Origin: Amylostereum areolatum | Lineage: Eukaryota; Basidiomycota; Agaricomycetes; Russulales; Stereaceae | DNA: 64,000 nt | Direction: 5' to 3' | Assembly: GCA_012932865.1 (NCBI GenBank) | Contig: SAXG01000079.1 | Span: 1 to 64,000 of the forward strand | Part shown: one piece after another, positions 18,787 through 31,304 of the stretch | Layout: the number at the start of each line of letters is the position of its first letter | How positions within the stretch are numbered: the first letter of the stretch is position 1 | Notes under the pieces: generated by a model | The model's database searches: none | Told to the model about the DNA's origin: nothing | The model's input: the letters and a program-made list of their open reading frames with translations, nothing else | Made by a program: the position numbers and the translations under genes

Positions 18787-21700
18787 TCACCGATGTCTTA
18801 CTTTCGTCTTGCGTTTCTTTCGTCTTGTTGGTCTTCGCTCTTGCGGTGTTGCAGTGATCTCGTCCCAATCAGTAACTTCTGTGTTGGTATCTTTGATTGG
18901 CTGTGGTGGCAACTTCGGTGCCTTGGGGTTATTCCGATGGAACTCTGCGATCACAGCTTTTGATCCTTCGAGATTAGATGCCGGTTCCCATGTGTTACCG
19001 GAGTCTGGGTAGCCCTTCCATTTTACGAAGTAATGTAATGGTTCGGAATACCGTTTGTCTAGTTTTGAGGCTACTATTGTTTCTAATTCATAGAGTTCTT
19101 CGTCGTTTACTAGTTCCGGAGGCGGTCTTTCATAAGCTTCGCCATATTGCTCTGTCTCTTTGAACGGGATTAACAGCACTGCGTGAAATACTGGGTGTAT
19201 TTTCCATTTCATTGGTAGTTCTAGGCGATAGGTTACCGGTCCTATAACCTTTTCAATTTTGAACGGGCCGAATCGTTTCGGTGCTAGCTTGGTTTTCGGG
19301 TATACCGTGTTGAGGTTTTTTCCATCTAACCATACTTGGTCGCCCTGTTTGAGTTGATCTCGTAGTGTGAAAGTTTGGTCATGCTGCATTTTCATCAATT
19401 TAGCAGCTATTTCCAGGCTTGCTTCTGTGTTGTCCCATACGTTCTTAAAGTTCTTTATTCTTTCTTCGGCCGTTGGTATCCGTGGATCGGTTGGTATTGC
19501 CGGGTTAAAAACCGGTTGATATCCGTGTAGGAGTTCAAATGGGGAGGTTTTTGTAGCTGAATGTTGTCGTATATTGTGTGCAAATTCTGCTTTTGGTAAA
19601 AGTTTCGCCCAATTTGTTTGATCTCCGTTGCAGAATGCTCGAAGATATTGTTCTAGTTCTTGATTTACTCTTTCAGTTTCTCCGTCTGTTTGGGGATGGT
19701 ATGCCGTACTGAGTGACGAGACAATTCCAAGGCTTTCGCCAATGGATTGGAATACTTTGGACGCGAATTGAGGACCTCTATCTGATATCATTCTTTTCCA
19801 TAGGCCGAATCGTCTGTAGACGTTGTCGATCAGAAGATCAGCCATTTCTTCTGCATTGATTGTCTTTAGGCATGGTGTGAATACTGCAGTTTTAGTGAAC
19901 CTGTCGACCACTACGTTGATTGAATCAAATCCGTTGGAGATCGGAAGATCTGTGATGAAATCTGATGTGATCGTTTCCCATGGTCGTTCTGGTATTTCTG
20001 TAGGTTGTAATGGATGTTTTGCTGGATGCGTGACATTTTTTGTTGACTGGCATACAGGGCATCCTTGAACGTAGCCTTTTACGAAGGAAATCATCTTTGG
20101 CCACCAGAAGTTTCTTTGTACCAGTTCTAGAGTTTTCATCTCGCCTGGATGTCCAATCGTCTGGAGATCATGATGCAATTTTAGGATCATGCGTCGAAGT
20201 TTGAGATTCTGTGGTACGTAGATCTTTCCTTTTCTGATGATCAAGTCGTTTTCAAAGTTCCAATCTTCGATTCCTTTTGCAAGGGTACGCAGTCCCGATC
20301 TTTTGATCGTATCGAGCGCTGTCCAGACCTCATCATCTAGGTGTGAGAAGTTCCTTAGTTCCTTGAGAAGTTCTTTGTCTCCGACTGCTTCGACTGTTCC
20401 CCTTCCGGTGGCTCTAGCCTTGAATATTGAAGGATGGAGTAGGATTCGTTCATCGTTGTCTGGAATGTCTTCTTTATGATCTGATCTTCTAGAAAGTCCG
20501 TCCGCTTTATTTGTACTTCCTGGTTTGTGCACCAGGGTGTAGTCGAAGCGGGACAGATATAAGCTCCATCGTGCTTGTCGTCGATTAAGTTTCTGAGCTG
20601 TTGTAAAATATTCTAGATTTTTATGATCTGTCCAGATTTTGATTTTGTAGTTCGCTCCTTCTAGATAGTGTTGCCAGTGTTCTAGGGCTTTTACTACTCC
20701 TAAAAGTTCTTTGCCGTATATCTCGTAATTCTGTTCTGCGGGTGACAGTGATTTAGATAGGTACGCGACCGGGTGCCATCTTTTGGTTTCGTCTGGTTGC
20801 GATAGGATAGCTCCGTATGCGAAATCGGAGGCGTCACTTTCTATACGGAATGGTTTGTTTTCGTCAGGTATGATCAAGACTGGGGACGACGTGAATTCAT
20901 ATTTCAGTCTTTTGAAGGTCTGTTCACATTCGGCCGTCCAGTTCCAGTCATGGTCCTTCTTAGTGAGCTGGAACAGTGGTCTTGCGATCTTAGAATAGTC
21001 TTTGATGAAGCGTCGATAGAAATTTCCAAATCCGAGGAATGATTGAACTTCTTTCACTTTTCTCGGTGTGGGCCATTCGGATAGTCCTTGAACTTTGATC
21101 GGGTCCATCTGTACCTTGTTATGCGTGATTATCACGCCTAGGTATTCGATCAATGGTTGTTCAAAGAAGCACTTTTCTGGTTTCAGGAACAGATCGTTCC
21201 GTTCCAGAAGTTGAAGAGTTTCTTTCATTAGTTTTCTATGTTCGTCGAGTGTTTCTGCGAATATTAATATGTCATCCATGTATACCACTACCTTTCCTGT
21301 GTCTATTAATTCTTCGAATAGTGCATTCATCATTGCTTGGAATGTCGCTGGCGAGTTGGTCAGTCCGAAGAACATTACCATTGGTTCGAACAGGCCCCTG
21401 TTTGTTTTGAACACTGCTTTCCATTGATCTCCTTCTTTGATTCGAACATTGTTGTATCCCCATCAGAGATCGAGCTTCGAGAAGATCTTAGCGCCTTTTA
21501 ATTTGTCGATGAGATCTGAGATGAGAGGGATCGGGTATTCGTTTTTTACTGTGATGGAGTTGAGATAGCGATAGTCCTGTACTGGTCGAAGAGATCCATC
21601 TTTCTTCTTGATAAAAAAGAAGGGCGATGATATCTCTGACTTTGATTCTCGGATGTATCCTTTTCGTAGATGTTCATCTACAAATGTGTCCAGTTCCTTC

Positions 21701-22681
21701 CGCTCTGGTACTGTCATTGGATATAGTTTATAGTTTCGAGGTTTCCATCCTTCGATCAGGTCTATCGCGTGATCCCAGGGTCTACTGATTGGAAAGCGTT
21801 CCGACGCTTTCTTTTCGAATACCTTCTGATACTGTTTGTAACTGGACGGAATCATCTCATTGAGTGTCTTCTTCTTCTCTCCCATGGCCGCTCTTTCTGC
21901 GAGTTCTTGTGCCTTAGTTGCTCTTGCCGTTATCCAGATATTGGTTTCGTTCATTTCTTCTGCAACTGGTATCGTTTCTATGTTAGTTTTCCCATAGAAT
22001 GTTCTGATTATCTTGATCTCGACGAGATCGGAATCGAATTCGGGGTCTTCTTGTTCTTCTATTGTTGCGTGATGGTTTGCCTTTTGTTCTTTGAATGATT
22101 GTAGAAAGGGTGTGTCCTTTCCTTGGACGGTCATCGTTTTACTCGTAGTGGAGCACATACCTGGACATGTTTGTAGTGTAATCTGTCTCTTTCTCCAATC
22201 GATGTTAGAATTGTGTTTTTTGAGCCAAGGGGTTCCTAAGATTACTTCGTCTCCTCCTAGGGCCATGACGAATAATCCTAAATTTTTGCGGTGAACTTCT
22301 CCGTTGATTCCTTTCATCGTCATCGGAAGGTACACTTTCTGTTTGATCTCTCCCAGAGTGTTTCGAGACCCATCAACATTGTATATCAGTATCGGCTTCT
22401 TAAGCTGGATTAGATTCATCTTGTGTTTTCGTACGAAATCTGGATGGATCAGGGTGCTGCTTGCTCCGCTATCTAGTAGCGCTTTTGCTGCGGCTTTACC
22501 GAACTTTCCATGAAACATAACAGGTATATGAATTGATGGAGCGTGTGTTGCTCCGTCTTGGTATGACCTTATATACACTGTTCTATTTACGTCATCTTCT
22601 GTTTCCTGCACAGGAGATTGACTTGAAAAGTTTATTGTCTGTGTCCTTTCAACAGCCGCGTTTGAAGGACGATTTAAAAAC
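18787..22681 (-). pseudogene. pol polyprotein (A1), single in-frame TGA
   Basis: It is open in the -1 frame from the gag end (22674-22681) and runs about 1275 codons from MQETEDDVNR (22611) to 18787. Domains in order: protease (KALLDSGASSTL); RT (YMDDILIFAET) with [15 protein letters not shown]; RNase H ([41 protein letters not shown]); integrase HHCC (HHDLQTIGHPGEMKTLELV...CPVCQ), core (ITSDFITDLP; MISDRGPQFAS; TAYHPQTDGETER); chromodomain (YFVKWKGYPDSGNTWEP); basic tail. The only break seen is TGA at 21463-21465 in KLDL-stop-WGYNN, where relatives have Arg. Confidence 0.92.
22674..22681 (-). promoter_or_regulatory. gag/pol -1 frameshift site (A1)
   Basis: Minus strand GGTTTTTAAATCG: gag ends GGT TTT TAA. 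Reading TTT TTA AAT one base back opens pol without interruption (FLNRPSNAAVERTQ). The A2 copy (49351-49360) has GATTTTTAAATC. Confidence 0.6.
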
Positions 22682-23157
22682 CCTGATTGTCTTTGAAAAT
22701 GTTGGCAGTGCGTGCAAACATTTCGCTGTCCATCTTGTTCACAAGCTTGGTGATCTGATCAATCGGGGATTCTTCTGATGTCAGATTCGCTGTTCGTGCA
22801 TTGATCGTTGTTTGGGTGCACTTCTCTAGGCAGTTCCTAGAGATGTGCCCTGGTTTTTGGCAGTAGAAGCATGATCCTGATTTCTGGAGTTCTATGCGTT
22901 CTTGCGGGGTAAGGCGTCTGAAATTTCGGCCGTTATTTCCTGTTTGAGGGACTCTGGCAGTTGTAATGTTCTCTTTATTTCCATTTCCTCTTCTGAATGG
23001 AACGTACGTCTGTGGTTTCTTGTACAGGAGTGTGAGATTGCTCTTCGGGTTCATTGGTCTTGTGTAATGCCGTTGGAATGCTTGAGCCTCTCGCCAGTTA
23101 TTATCAATGCGCAATGCGAGTTCATACCATTCGTCAATATCGTTCAAGATGTGATCT
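22674..23157 (-). pseudogene. gag 3' part (A1)
   Basis: This is the C-terminal ~160 codons: NDIDEWYELALRIDNNWREA, a linker, a CCHC knuckle (CFYCQKPGHISRNC), and the helix IDQITKLVNKMDSEMFARTA, ending NQGF-TAA on T5. It is interrupted upstream by the B element, with GATCT duplicated at 23153-23157 and 31798-31802. Confidence 0.88.
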
Positions 23158-23650
23158 TGTCATGAATGTTACCATTTCGGGCATCTCGGACATCTCGGGG
23201 ACCTCGGGGATAATATCCCAATTCATTTTTATTTTCATTTCTATCTGACTACTCATCATTTAGTAATACTCCGTCACTCCGGTTGAGACTCGGCTTATCC
23301 TTGCTCCTTCCTGACGTCATGACTCCAGGCTCGTCTTATTGTCGCTTCCTTTGACTCCACATGATATCATAACGCTGTGCATGACATCATGCCGCTCCGG
23401 ACCCGGCTCATCCTTATTGTCTCGCTTACTGATCTTGCTGCGCATGTATCTATACTTAGCATCGCTCACTGACCGCCGTGTGTCATAGCTTACTAAGTGA
23501 CTCCACCTCGTAGTATATAAGGACTCCGTTCCTCCTGTACATACTCCTCATCTCGACCTGGTCAATACTACCGACCTTATCCCCCATCACCCCTCTTCAC
23601 TTGTGTCACACGTCGTCGCCTAGTGCTCGTCACTAAGGCCGTTGCTGACA
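23158..23650 (+). repeat. 5' LTR of B (493 bp)
   Basis: Starts TGTCATGAATG and ends GTTGCTGACA. TATATAA at 23514-23520 is the likely core promoter. The inner flank TAAGGTCAAGATC is the putative primer-binding region; I cannot assign a tRNA. Confidence 0.93.
23514..23520 (+). promoter_or_regulatory. TATA box in B 5' LTR
   Basis: TATATAAGGACTCC is also present in the 3' LTR. The related element C LTR has GTATATAAGGCTCC near 55026. Confidence 0.6.
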
Positions 23651-24127
23651 TAAGGTCAAGATCTACTTTACCATCGCACTACCCGACGACCATCGCAGCG
23701 TAGCATACCTTGTTTGTAGTAGACGCCCTATTGCGCTACTAACCCCACTCTTACCTTTGTGCTGCCTCGGATCATTGCCCCCAGCGTACGCGACTAGTCA
23801 CCCCGATTCTGTGGTCGTGCGCACGCATCAGCGGCAGCCAGCTTGACGTAACCGTGTTACGTTACACGTACTCGGGGCCCCTCGAACACCATGAGAACCC
23901 AGACGTGACAGTTGAAGGTGCACCTAACGGTGTAGGAGGCTAGTAAAAGCAACAAAGGGAAAGTGACCCGAGAAGTTCTTGGGCTCGTGACCCTTGAACG
24001 AAGAGACAGCCAACAGGCCGAGAAGGCTGAGGCAGACCGTCTTGCGATTGGAAAGACCAGTGACATATCCCTCGACACCCGATCCCCTTGCTGTACTAGT
24101 AACCATCCTCGACTCGGGGGCTAGTAC
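23651..24127 (+). other. B leader between LTR and ORF0
   Basis: About 480 bases. I see no supported gene or strong motif beyond the primer-binding position next to the LTR. Overlapping ORFs in other frames look like shadows. Confidence 0.5.
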
Positions 24128-24880
24128 ATGGGAGAGGAACACCAAGCCTTGGAAGAAGAAAACTTCCATTTCCCCGACTTCGACTTCGTGTATGAACGCG
24201 AAGAATTCACAGCCGTCACCGAAATCGAACGTGACACCGCCATCACCGCCTACTTTGGCGACAACCTCTTCGACGCCCACAACTGGGTCTACGCCTCTGC
24301 GAGCAACCCTGATTGGGGATTTCGGGTTCGAGTTGACTGGACTCGGATCATTGTATCAATTGAACAGGGCCATCCCCGGCTTGAGTTCCGGCCCTATTTC
24401 TCTGCAATCTACCGGAACGAACAACTACCAAATCAGTGGTACGGGCCCCACACCCCCATCCCCCTCTACACCACGACCAGCCCAGAAGGTGGGAGGCCAA
24501 CGCCAACGCCAAGTCCGCCACCGCAAGAAGAAGGTTTCTGGACAGCCCCCAGCAGTCCCCTCCCCTCAACCCACGAGGATTCAGATTCCAGCAGGTCCAC
24601 ACCCAGTAGCTTGCGATCTCTGGACGGATCCCCGCGGATTTATCCACTTGGGCCTTGGACCATCGGAGACGGAGGAGGAATTGGAAGCGAACTAGACGAA
24701 GTCGACGACATCCTCGACCTATACCTCTCCGACACCACTACCCTCGTCGACGACGACTCCTTCGAATACGACCCCAATAACCTCGAGTGGGGAGAACCAG
24801 AAAACCTCAATAACAACGACTGGGATCAGATCCCCGTCCCCTACATAGCCACTCCGCCCCAGATTCCCCGCCCACTTTAA
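24128..24880 (+). CDS. ORF0 of family B (250 residues)
   Basis: An intact ORF with ATG (MGEEHQALEEENF). The N-terminal half is compact with aromatic residues (NWVYASASNPDWGFRVRVDW, HPRLEFRPYF). A Pro/Ser-rich linker follows, then an acidic end (EVDDILDLYLSDTTTLVDD) and IPVPYIATPPQIP. It occupies the place of the ATG-less ORF0 in D and E and shares their general layout (mixed domain, then Pro-rich). Homology is only suggestive. No known family. Confidence 0.6.
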   Translation: MGEEHQALEEENFHFPDFDFVYEREEFTAVTEIERDTAITAYFGDNLFDAHNWVYASASNPDWGFRVRVDWTRIIVSIEQGHPRLEFRPYFSAIYRNEQLPNQWYGPHTPIPLYTTTSPEGGRPTPTPSPPPQEEGFWTAPSSPLPSTHEDSDSSRSTPSSLRSLDGSPRIYPLGPWTIGDGGGIGSELDEVDDILDLYLSDTTTLVDDDSFEYDPNNLEWGEPENLNNNDWDQIPVPYIATPPQIPRPL

Positions 24881-24888
24881 AAAACAAA

Positions 24889-26699
24889 GTGTCGTCCACG
24901 TATACCGCGCGTCCCCCTAGCCCACATCCACTACCCCGAGGAATCACCGAAGAATACCTTTGTCGAGAACGCCGATTCATCTACTTCGTCCGCATCGAAG
25001 ACGAAGCAGAAGAAGAGGAAATCTACTTCGTCGACGGAGAGTGGTGCGGAGACAAAGAGGGACTACACCCATTTGACAGCGAAGAACTCGCCCTACTCGC
25101 TACTGTCCAAGATCGATGAGAAGAGCGTCTGAGGGCCATAGAAGAACACCTAAAAACCTTGACTCGTGAACCACTCAACCCACCCCCGCCACCCCCACCG
25201 AACCCATTCCCACCACCTCCGCCTTCACCACCACCCCCACCGTCGCCATCAATCCCGCCTTCGCTACCACCGTCACCACCGCCCCCACCGTCACCATCGC
25301 CCCCGCCCTCACCCTCGCCTTCACCCTCACCCTCACTGTCTTCCCAACCACTAGCCATGGCTACTGTCCTCAACCGCCACCATGCCGGCCAAACCAACTG
25401 CCCCGCCGATATCGCCGTCTTTGCCCCAATAATAGGAAACACCCGCTACGCATTCCTAGGAGGAACAGTATACGAGGTCGCTCGGTACAAATTCACCGAC
25501 GATCCTTTATCAGGAACGGCATGGGCCTATTTGGACGCCGGCAGTTGGCATGCCTTCAGCGCCCTAACCATCGCCACCTTCACCCCAACCGCCCCGGGCG
25601 CACCCGCGACCGCACCCGCTAAAAGAAAAATCCACGCAGCCAAACCACGGGAGTACAATGGAAAGCGCTCCGAGTACGCCGACTTCAAACACGAGGTCAC
25701 CAGCTACATTGAGGCAGCCCCCCAAGACTTCGTCAGTGAAATAGACCAAGTACGCTTCATTCTCAGCTACATGAGGGAAGGCGCCGCCAAGGAATGGGCG
25801 CGCAACTTCAAAGACGCCAATGTCCTCACCGCCGGAACCACCGTCACTATGGCCAACTTCATCACCGCTCTCAACGCCTCCTTCGTCAGCACCTCGGACC
25901 AGCAGGACACGCTCAATGAGCTGGACCAGTTCAAAATGGGGAACAAATCAGCCGATGAATTCTTCGTCAAATTCGAACAAATTGCGCGACGTGCCAATGT
26001 CATCCCTACCAACAACGACGCCTGGTTTCTTCGTATCCTCAAAGCCAACATCAAGATAGAGATACTGAAGAACATCTTCCGTAGCCCACCAGTCCCTACC
26101 ACTTATACTGACTGGAAGAAACGCGTCACGGAAATGGACAACGCGTGGTGCAAAATCTCTGACATGCACCGCGGACACCCCTCCTCCTCGTCCCATGCCA
26201 CCTCCAAACCCAAGGATACCAAAGACGCCACGGGCACCATTCACGGAGGCAGCGGACAAGCAATGGACGTCAGTGTCATCGACACCAAGGGACGCTGCTT
26301 TAAATGTGGAATGACCAACCACATTTCAAAGGACTGTAAAGCATCGGTCGAATACATTCGGAAGAAGTGGGGACGTGACCGCTACAGCACGTCACCAAAC
26401 TACAAAGGCCCTCGCCCTCCAAATTCATCCAAAAATCCCCGACCACCCCCTTTCAAGCGCAACCCCAACTAACAAGCGCGCTCCCAAACAACGGAGGAAT
26501 TCGCATCACCCAAAGAATGGATCGACACTCTTAACGATGAACAGCGAAAAATGATCCTCCGCGCCTTGGTAGAATCAGACGGCAAGACCACGCCGACACC
26601 CAAGACAGAAAGCAAGAAAAAGAAGGACAAAAACAAGGTAGTCGACGACAGAAGTACGAAGAGTGGAGGATCGGACGCCGACGCAGAGTCGGATTTTTA
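24889..26699 (+). pseudogene. gag (B), two in-frame stops
   Basis: One frame from ATG 24889 (MSSTYTARPPSPHP) to TAG 26697-26699. An N-terminal block (LPRGITEEYLCRERRFIYFV...EEIYFVDGEW) resembles the pre-gag block of D and E. Then TGA at 25117-25119, a coil (EERLRAIEEHLKTL), a ~60-residue Pro/Ser tract (25180-25340), a MATVLNRHH segment, the capsid (AKEWARNFKDANVL; DEFFVKFEQIARRANV), and a CCHC knuckle (CFKCGMTNHISKDC). TAA at 26470-26472 is followed by 75 further open codons (EEFASPKEWIDTLNDEQRKM) to ESDF-TAG on T5. Confidence 0.85.
25180..25340 (+). repeat. Proline-codon tract in B gag
   Basis: Dense CCN/TCN codons (PPPPPPPNPFPPPPP then SPSPSPS) form a low-complexity C-rich strand. It separates the N-terminal block from the capsid region. 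Confidence 0.7.
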
Positions 26700-26700
26700 G
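26691..26700 (+). promoter_or_regulatory. gag/pol -1 frameshift site (B)
   Basis: GGATTTTTAGAA: the extended gag frame ends GAT TTT TAG. The -1 frame reads TTT TTA GAA AGG and is open into pol (FLERRRMNTASNA). Confidence 0.55.
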
Positions 26701-29700
26701 AAAGGCGGAGGATGAACACGGCATCCAACGCCTCAAAATGGCCCCTATCCCGCATGCTATCGTCTGGAATTTCTGTACCTTCTCGCTTCCCTGACCCGGA
26801 TTTCTTTAATCGCTGGCCCAAATCTCGTTTACAATCGCATGTAACACCCTTATTGGAAAAGGACTCGGTGAAGACCGAGACTACGACGCGCGATGGTTGG
26901 GGTGCGTCACTGGACACAATTAAATCCCCCCCTCCCCCATATATGACGCTCCGCACGTCCAACACGACGTTAAACTGTAGCCCAGGTGAGAAGCCTGCCC
27001 TCAAAAAGGACGAAGAAAATAAGAAATTCCCAGTCGGATGGACGGCCTTCAACACCGTCAACTGGACCGCCCCGAAAATCCTGGATTCAATCAAGCCGCG
27101 GACCTTCACATGGACCGCGTTCAACCCCTTCCTCCGAGTGCCACCTGTGAAACTCCCTAAGACATCGCGCGCTCATGTGGGCACCATCCATGAGGAGGAT
27201 ACGGATGTCACCCGACCACCTCCCCGAGAGGAAAAGGGCATAGTTCGACCTCCTCAGGGCGGATACACGCCAGATCCTTCTTGTAAGGTCGGGGACACAA
27301 AACAGGAAAACGGGGACAGGGGTTGCATTGACAGGGAAATCCCGGTGGACCCGAGTATAGCTCGGGACAGGGGAGGCGCGATGGCAGGGGCGCCCCCCAC
27401 AAGTGTTAATACGTCATGAAAATATGCATTACCTGGAACCGCTCGTTGGACACTAAGACGCTTAAGGGAAGACAAACCCGAAAGGGCAATCGCAGAACTT
27501 AGGATATGGACTCATTACAAACGACGCGAGGAAGCCACTCATGAAGCCGTCCGAGAAATCAGTTGAATGAAGGACAAACAAGCAATCCAAGCGCTGCATG
27601 AACTCCACTCACCCATGAGGTTTATACGTTCAAATGGTCGACAAGAACAGATCAATGTCCCCATCCAACTTCAAATCGGTCCAAAAACGGTACATGCCCA
27701 GGCCCTGATCAACAGCGGATGTACGGGGTCGTGCATTGACGAAACCTTCGTCAAAAAACACGACATCCCTACTAGGAAAACCGCACGCCCAATTCCGGTT
27801 AAAAACGCAGACGGAACCCACAACTCGGGAGGACCAATAACCGAGTACGTTACGGCGCATGCAACCATTCACGGACATGAAGAAGACCTTGACTTGGCGG
27901 TTTCACACCTCGGAATGGACGTCTACATCGGTCACGAATGGCTCCGACAGCACAACCCGTCAATCAATTGGACAGAAGGGACTATCACGTTCGACAGGTG
28001 CCCCCAGGAATGCCAACCCACAGATTTCAACATCAATGAGGAAGACGAGGAAAAAGACGAGGAAACATCTGACGAACTCTACCCTCTAGAAGAAGGCGAA
28101 CAATTATACACCTTTGACTGGGAAGGTTACAAATCGTCGACCTCGCTATACGTCAGGACACTTGCTTCGAACATCGCCATTGTGGAAAACGCGAAGAAAA
28201 AGGCTCAAACCTTCGCGGAACGCGTTCCCTCGAATTATCACGGATTTAAGGACATCTTCGACAAAGACGACTTTGATAAACTCCCAAAAAGACGACCTTG
28301 GGACCACGCCATCGAACTCAAACCCGATTTCACACCTGTAGATTGCAAAGTCTACCCGTTGACGCTCGACGAGCAAGGGAAACTAGACGACTTTCTCGAA
28401 GAAAACCTACGCTCCGGACGCATCCGCAACTCGAAATCCCCTATGGCCTCGCCGTTTTTCTTCATTAAAAAGAAAGACGGATCCCTCCGACCGGTGCAAG
28501 ACTACAGACGGCTTAACGACATGACCATAAAAAATCGTTATCCGCTCCCACTCATACAGGAACTCCTCGACAAAATCAAAGGAGCCAAGGTCTTCACTAA
28601 ACTTGATGTACGCTGGGGATACAACAACGTCCGTATCAAAGAAGGAGACGAGTGGAAAGCCGCATTCTGCACCAACAAAGGACTTTTCGAGCCCACGGTC
28701 ATGTTCTTTGGCCTTACAAATTCACCCGCCACATTCCAAGCCATGATGAACGACCTCTTCAGAGACCTGATTCACGAAGGCATTGTGGTCGTCTACCTCG
28801 ACGACATCCTCATTTTCACAGAGACACTCGAACAACACAGGCATGCGGTCAAACAGGTGCTCCAAATCCTGCGCGACAACAACCTGTACCTAAAACCGGA
28901 AAAATGCGACTTCGAAAAGGAAGAGATTGAATACCTCGGAATGATCGTAGGCAACAGAAGGGTTCAAATGGACCCTGCTAAAGTCGCGGCCGTCACCAAT
29001 TGGGCTGCCCCCACGACCAAAAAGCAGCTACAATCGTTCCTTGGATTCTGCAACTTTTACAGACGTTTTGTACCGTATTTCAGCCGAATCACGCACGAAC
29101 TAACCAAACTCACGGGCCACATGGACTGGGAATGGACAGACACCCAGCAGACGGCCTTCGATGAGCTCAAACGTCGAATCACATCGCAACCGGTCCTCGC
29201 CATTCCCACGGACGACGAAAAGTTCCGCGTTGAAGCCGACTCATCCGACTACGCCACCAGAGCAGTACTATCGCAGAAGCAAGCCAACAGCCACTGGCAC
29301 CCCATTGCCTACTTTTCCAAAGCACTGAGCCCAGCCGAACGCAACTACGAAATCTACGATAAGGAACTGCTAGCAATCATGTCAGCCCTAGACGAATGGC
29401 GCCAATACCTTATGGGCGCCCGACAACCGTTCGACATATGGACCGATCACCGAAACTTGACCTACTTCCGGAAGGCGCAGAAACTCAATCGACGACAAGT
29501 GAGATGGTTAATGGAATTACAGGAGTATGACTTCACCCTGACACATAAAGCCGGCAATCAAATGGGCAAGCCCGACACCATTTCACGACAGGCGGGGCTT
29601 AAAAAGGGGGAAAATGACAACAAAGACATAGTCCTCCTTAAACCCGAGCTGTTCCGCGCACTCAGGACATCCGAAGAATCAGGAATAATGGTGGATGGGC

Positions 29701-31212
29701 CGGAAAATGCCTTCATCATGCGCATAAAAAAGACGACCAAGCAGGATGACTCAGTAAAAAGAGCGCTAGCCATGAAAGTCAAGGAATGGAAAGAACAAGA
29801 AAACAATCTTTTCACGTTCCAGCAACGAATCTACGTACCCCACGACAAAAAGCTACGCGCAGACATCATCCAGGCTCACCACAACGGACCACTCAATGGA
29901 CACCCGGGACGCTACAAAACGCATGAGCTTATCACACGCAACTATTGGTGGCCGGCAATACGAGACGACGTACGAAAATACGTCGAAGGCTGCGAAACGT
30001 GTCAACGGAACAAAATACGCCACGACCAAATTGCTGCCCCGTTACACCCGCACGACCCTCCCAATGGACCATGGGAACACGTCTCAATTGACTTTGTCAT
30101 GCCGTTACCCGTTTCAGAAGGATACGACGCCATATGCAATGTCAACTGTATGAGCACCAAGCAAGTCGTATTCTGGGCCACAACCAAGGACCTCACCGAA
30201 AACAAATTAGCCAAGGAATTCCTGCAAAATGTAGTACCCCATCATGGTGTCCCGCAAAAGATCATCAGTGACCGAGGCAGTGTATTCGTCTCCAAGTTCA
30301 CTAAAGCCTTATGCGAACAATTGGGAATTGAAGCCAACCCCTCCACGGCGTACCACCCACAAACCAATGGACAAACTGAACGCTCCAATATGACGATGGA
30401 AAACTATCTCCGCATCTACGTAAACCATCGACAGGACGACTGGGCCCACTTCCTACCCCTGGCCATGACCGTGTTCAACAATATGACCCATTTGTCCATC
30501 GGCATGTCCCCCAATTTCGCCAATTACGGTCGCGAACTCTACCTCGGAATGAACCCCCACCGCGAAACAACCAATCCCATGGCCAACGAACTCGCCCAAC
30601 GAATGCGAGACATTTACACCGAAGCACGCTCCGCCCTCAAAGCCGCTCAAAAATGATCAGAAGCGGTTCTATGATCGTAACAAAGCCGACCCCGTGGACT
30701 ACCGTGTCGGGGATTTCATGTGGCTGGAAGCCAAAACTCGCGACGGACAGACGGTGATCCATACCGTGCGACCAATGCAGAAACTAGACGCCAAATGATT
30801 CGGGCCATTCAAAATTCTGGGAAAGGTTGGGGCATCAGCGTATTGTCTTCAGCTCCCAAAAACGTGGGGACGTAAACACCCGGTGTTTAACGAATCTCTC
30901 TTATCCCCGCACAACGGTCCTACCTTCGACCAACAGAAAAAGGCACCACCTCCACCCCCTGACCTTATCCAAGGAGAAGAATTCTACGAAGTAGAATCCA
31001 TCATCGACGTCCGTAGAAAGTCGAAACACCTCGAATTCCTGGTCCATTGGAAAGGGTACGATCAAAGTGAGGATACCTGGGAACCAAAGACAAATCTGGG
31101 GAAAGCCAAGAAACCCCTAGACGACTTTTACCGCCACCACCCCACCGCCTTAAGATTGCTCAAATGGCTCCTTATACGCCAATCACGATCAAAGCCAACC
31201 ATGCGACCATGA
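26692..31212 (+). pseudogene. pol polyprotein (B), several breaks
   Basis: A long spacer (26712-27419) precedes the enzymes. In-frame TGA codons lie at 27417-27419 and 27564-27566. The protease reads ALINSGCTGS, so the catalytic Asp of DSG is Asn. RT has VVYLDDILIF. RNase H has VEADSSDYATRAVL with Arg in place of the usual Gly. Integrase has HHCC (GHPGRYKTHELI...CETCQ), DFVM, SDRGSVFVS and a TER Glu. A one-base insertion at about 30650-30656 and TGA at 30796-30798 (KRFGPF expected) precede the chromodomain (FLVHWKGYDQSEDTWEP) ending at 31212. Confidence 0.9.
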
Positions 31213-31304
31213 AGGCTGCCCATGAGCGTCTGGACAAACATCTTGTGTGCCGAAGGGTTTATCATCGGGATTCAACGAGGACGTTGAATCTAACGGGAAG
31301 GTGA

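Noticed and set aside
23994..24695. 233-codon ORF overlapping B ORF0
   Set aside because: Alternate frame across the same DNA. The ORF0 frame has the better start and acidic/aromatic composition, and the alternate shows no conserved match.
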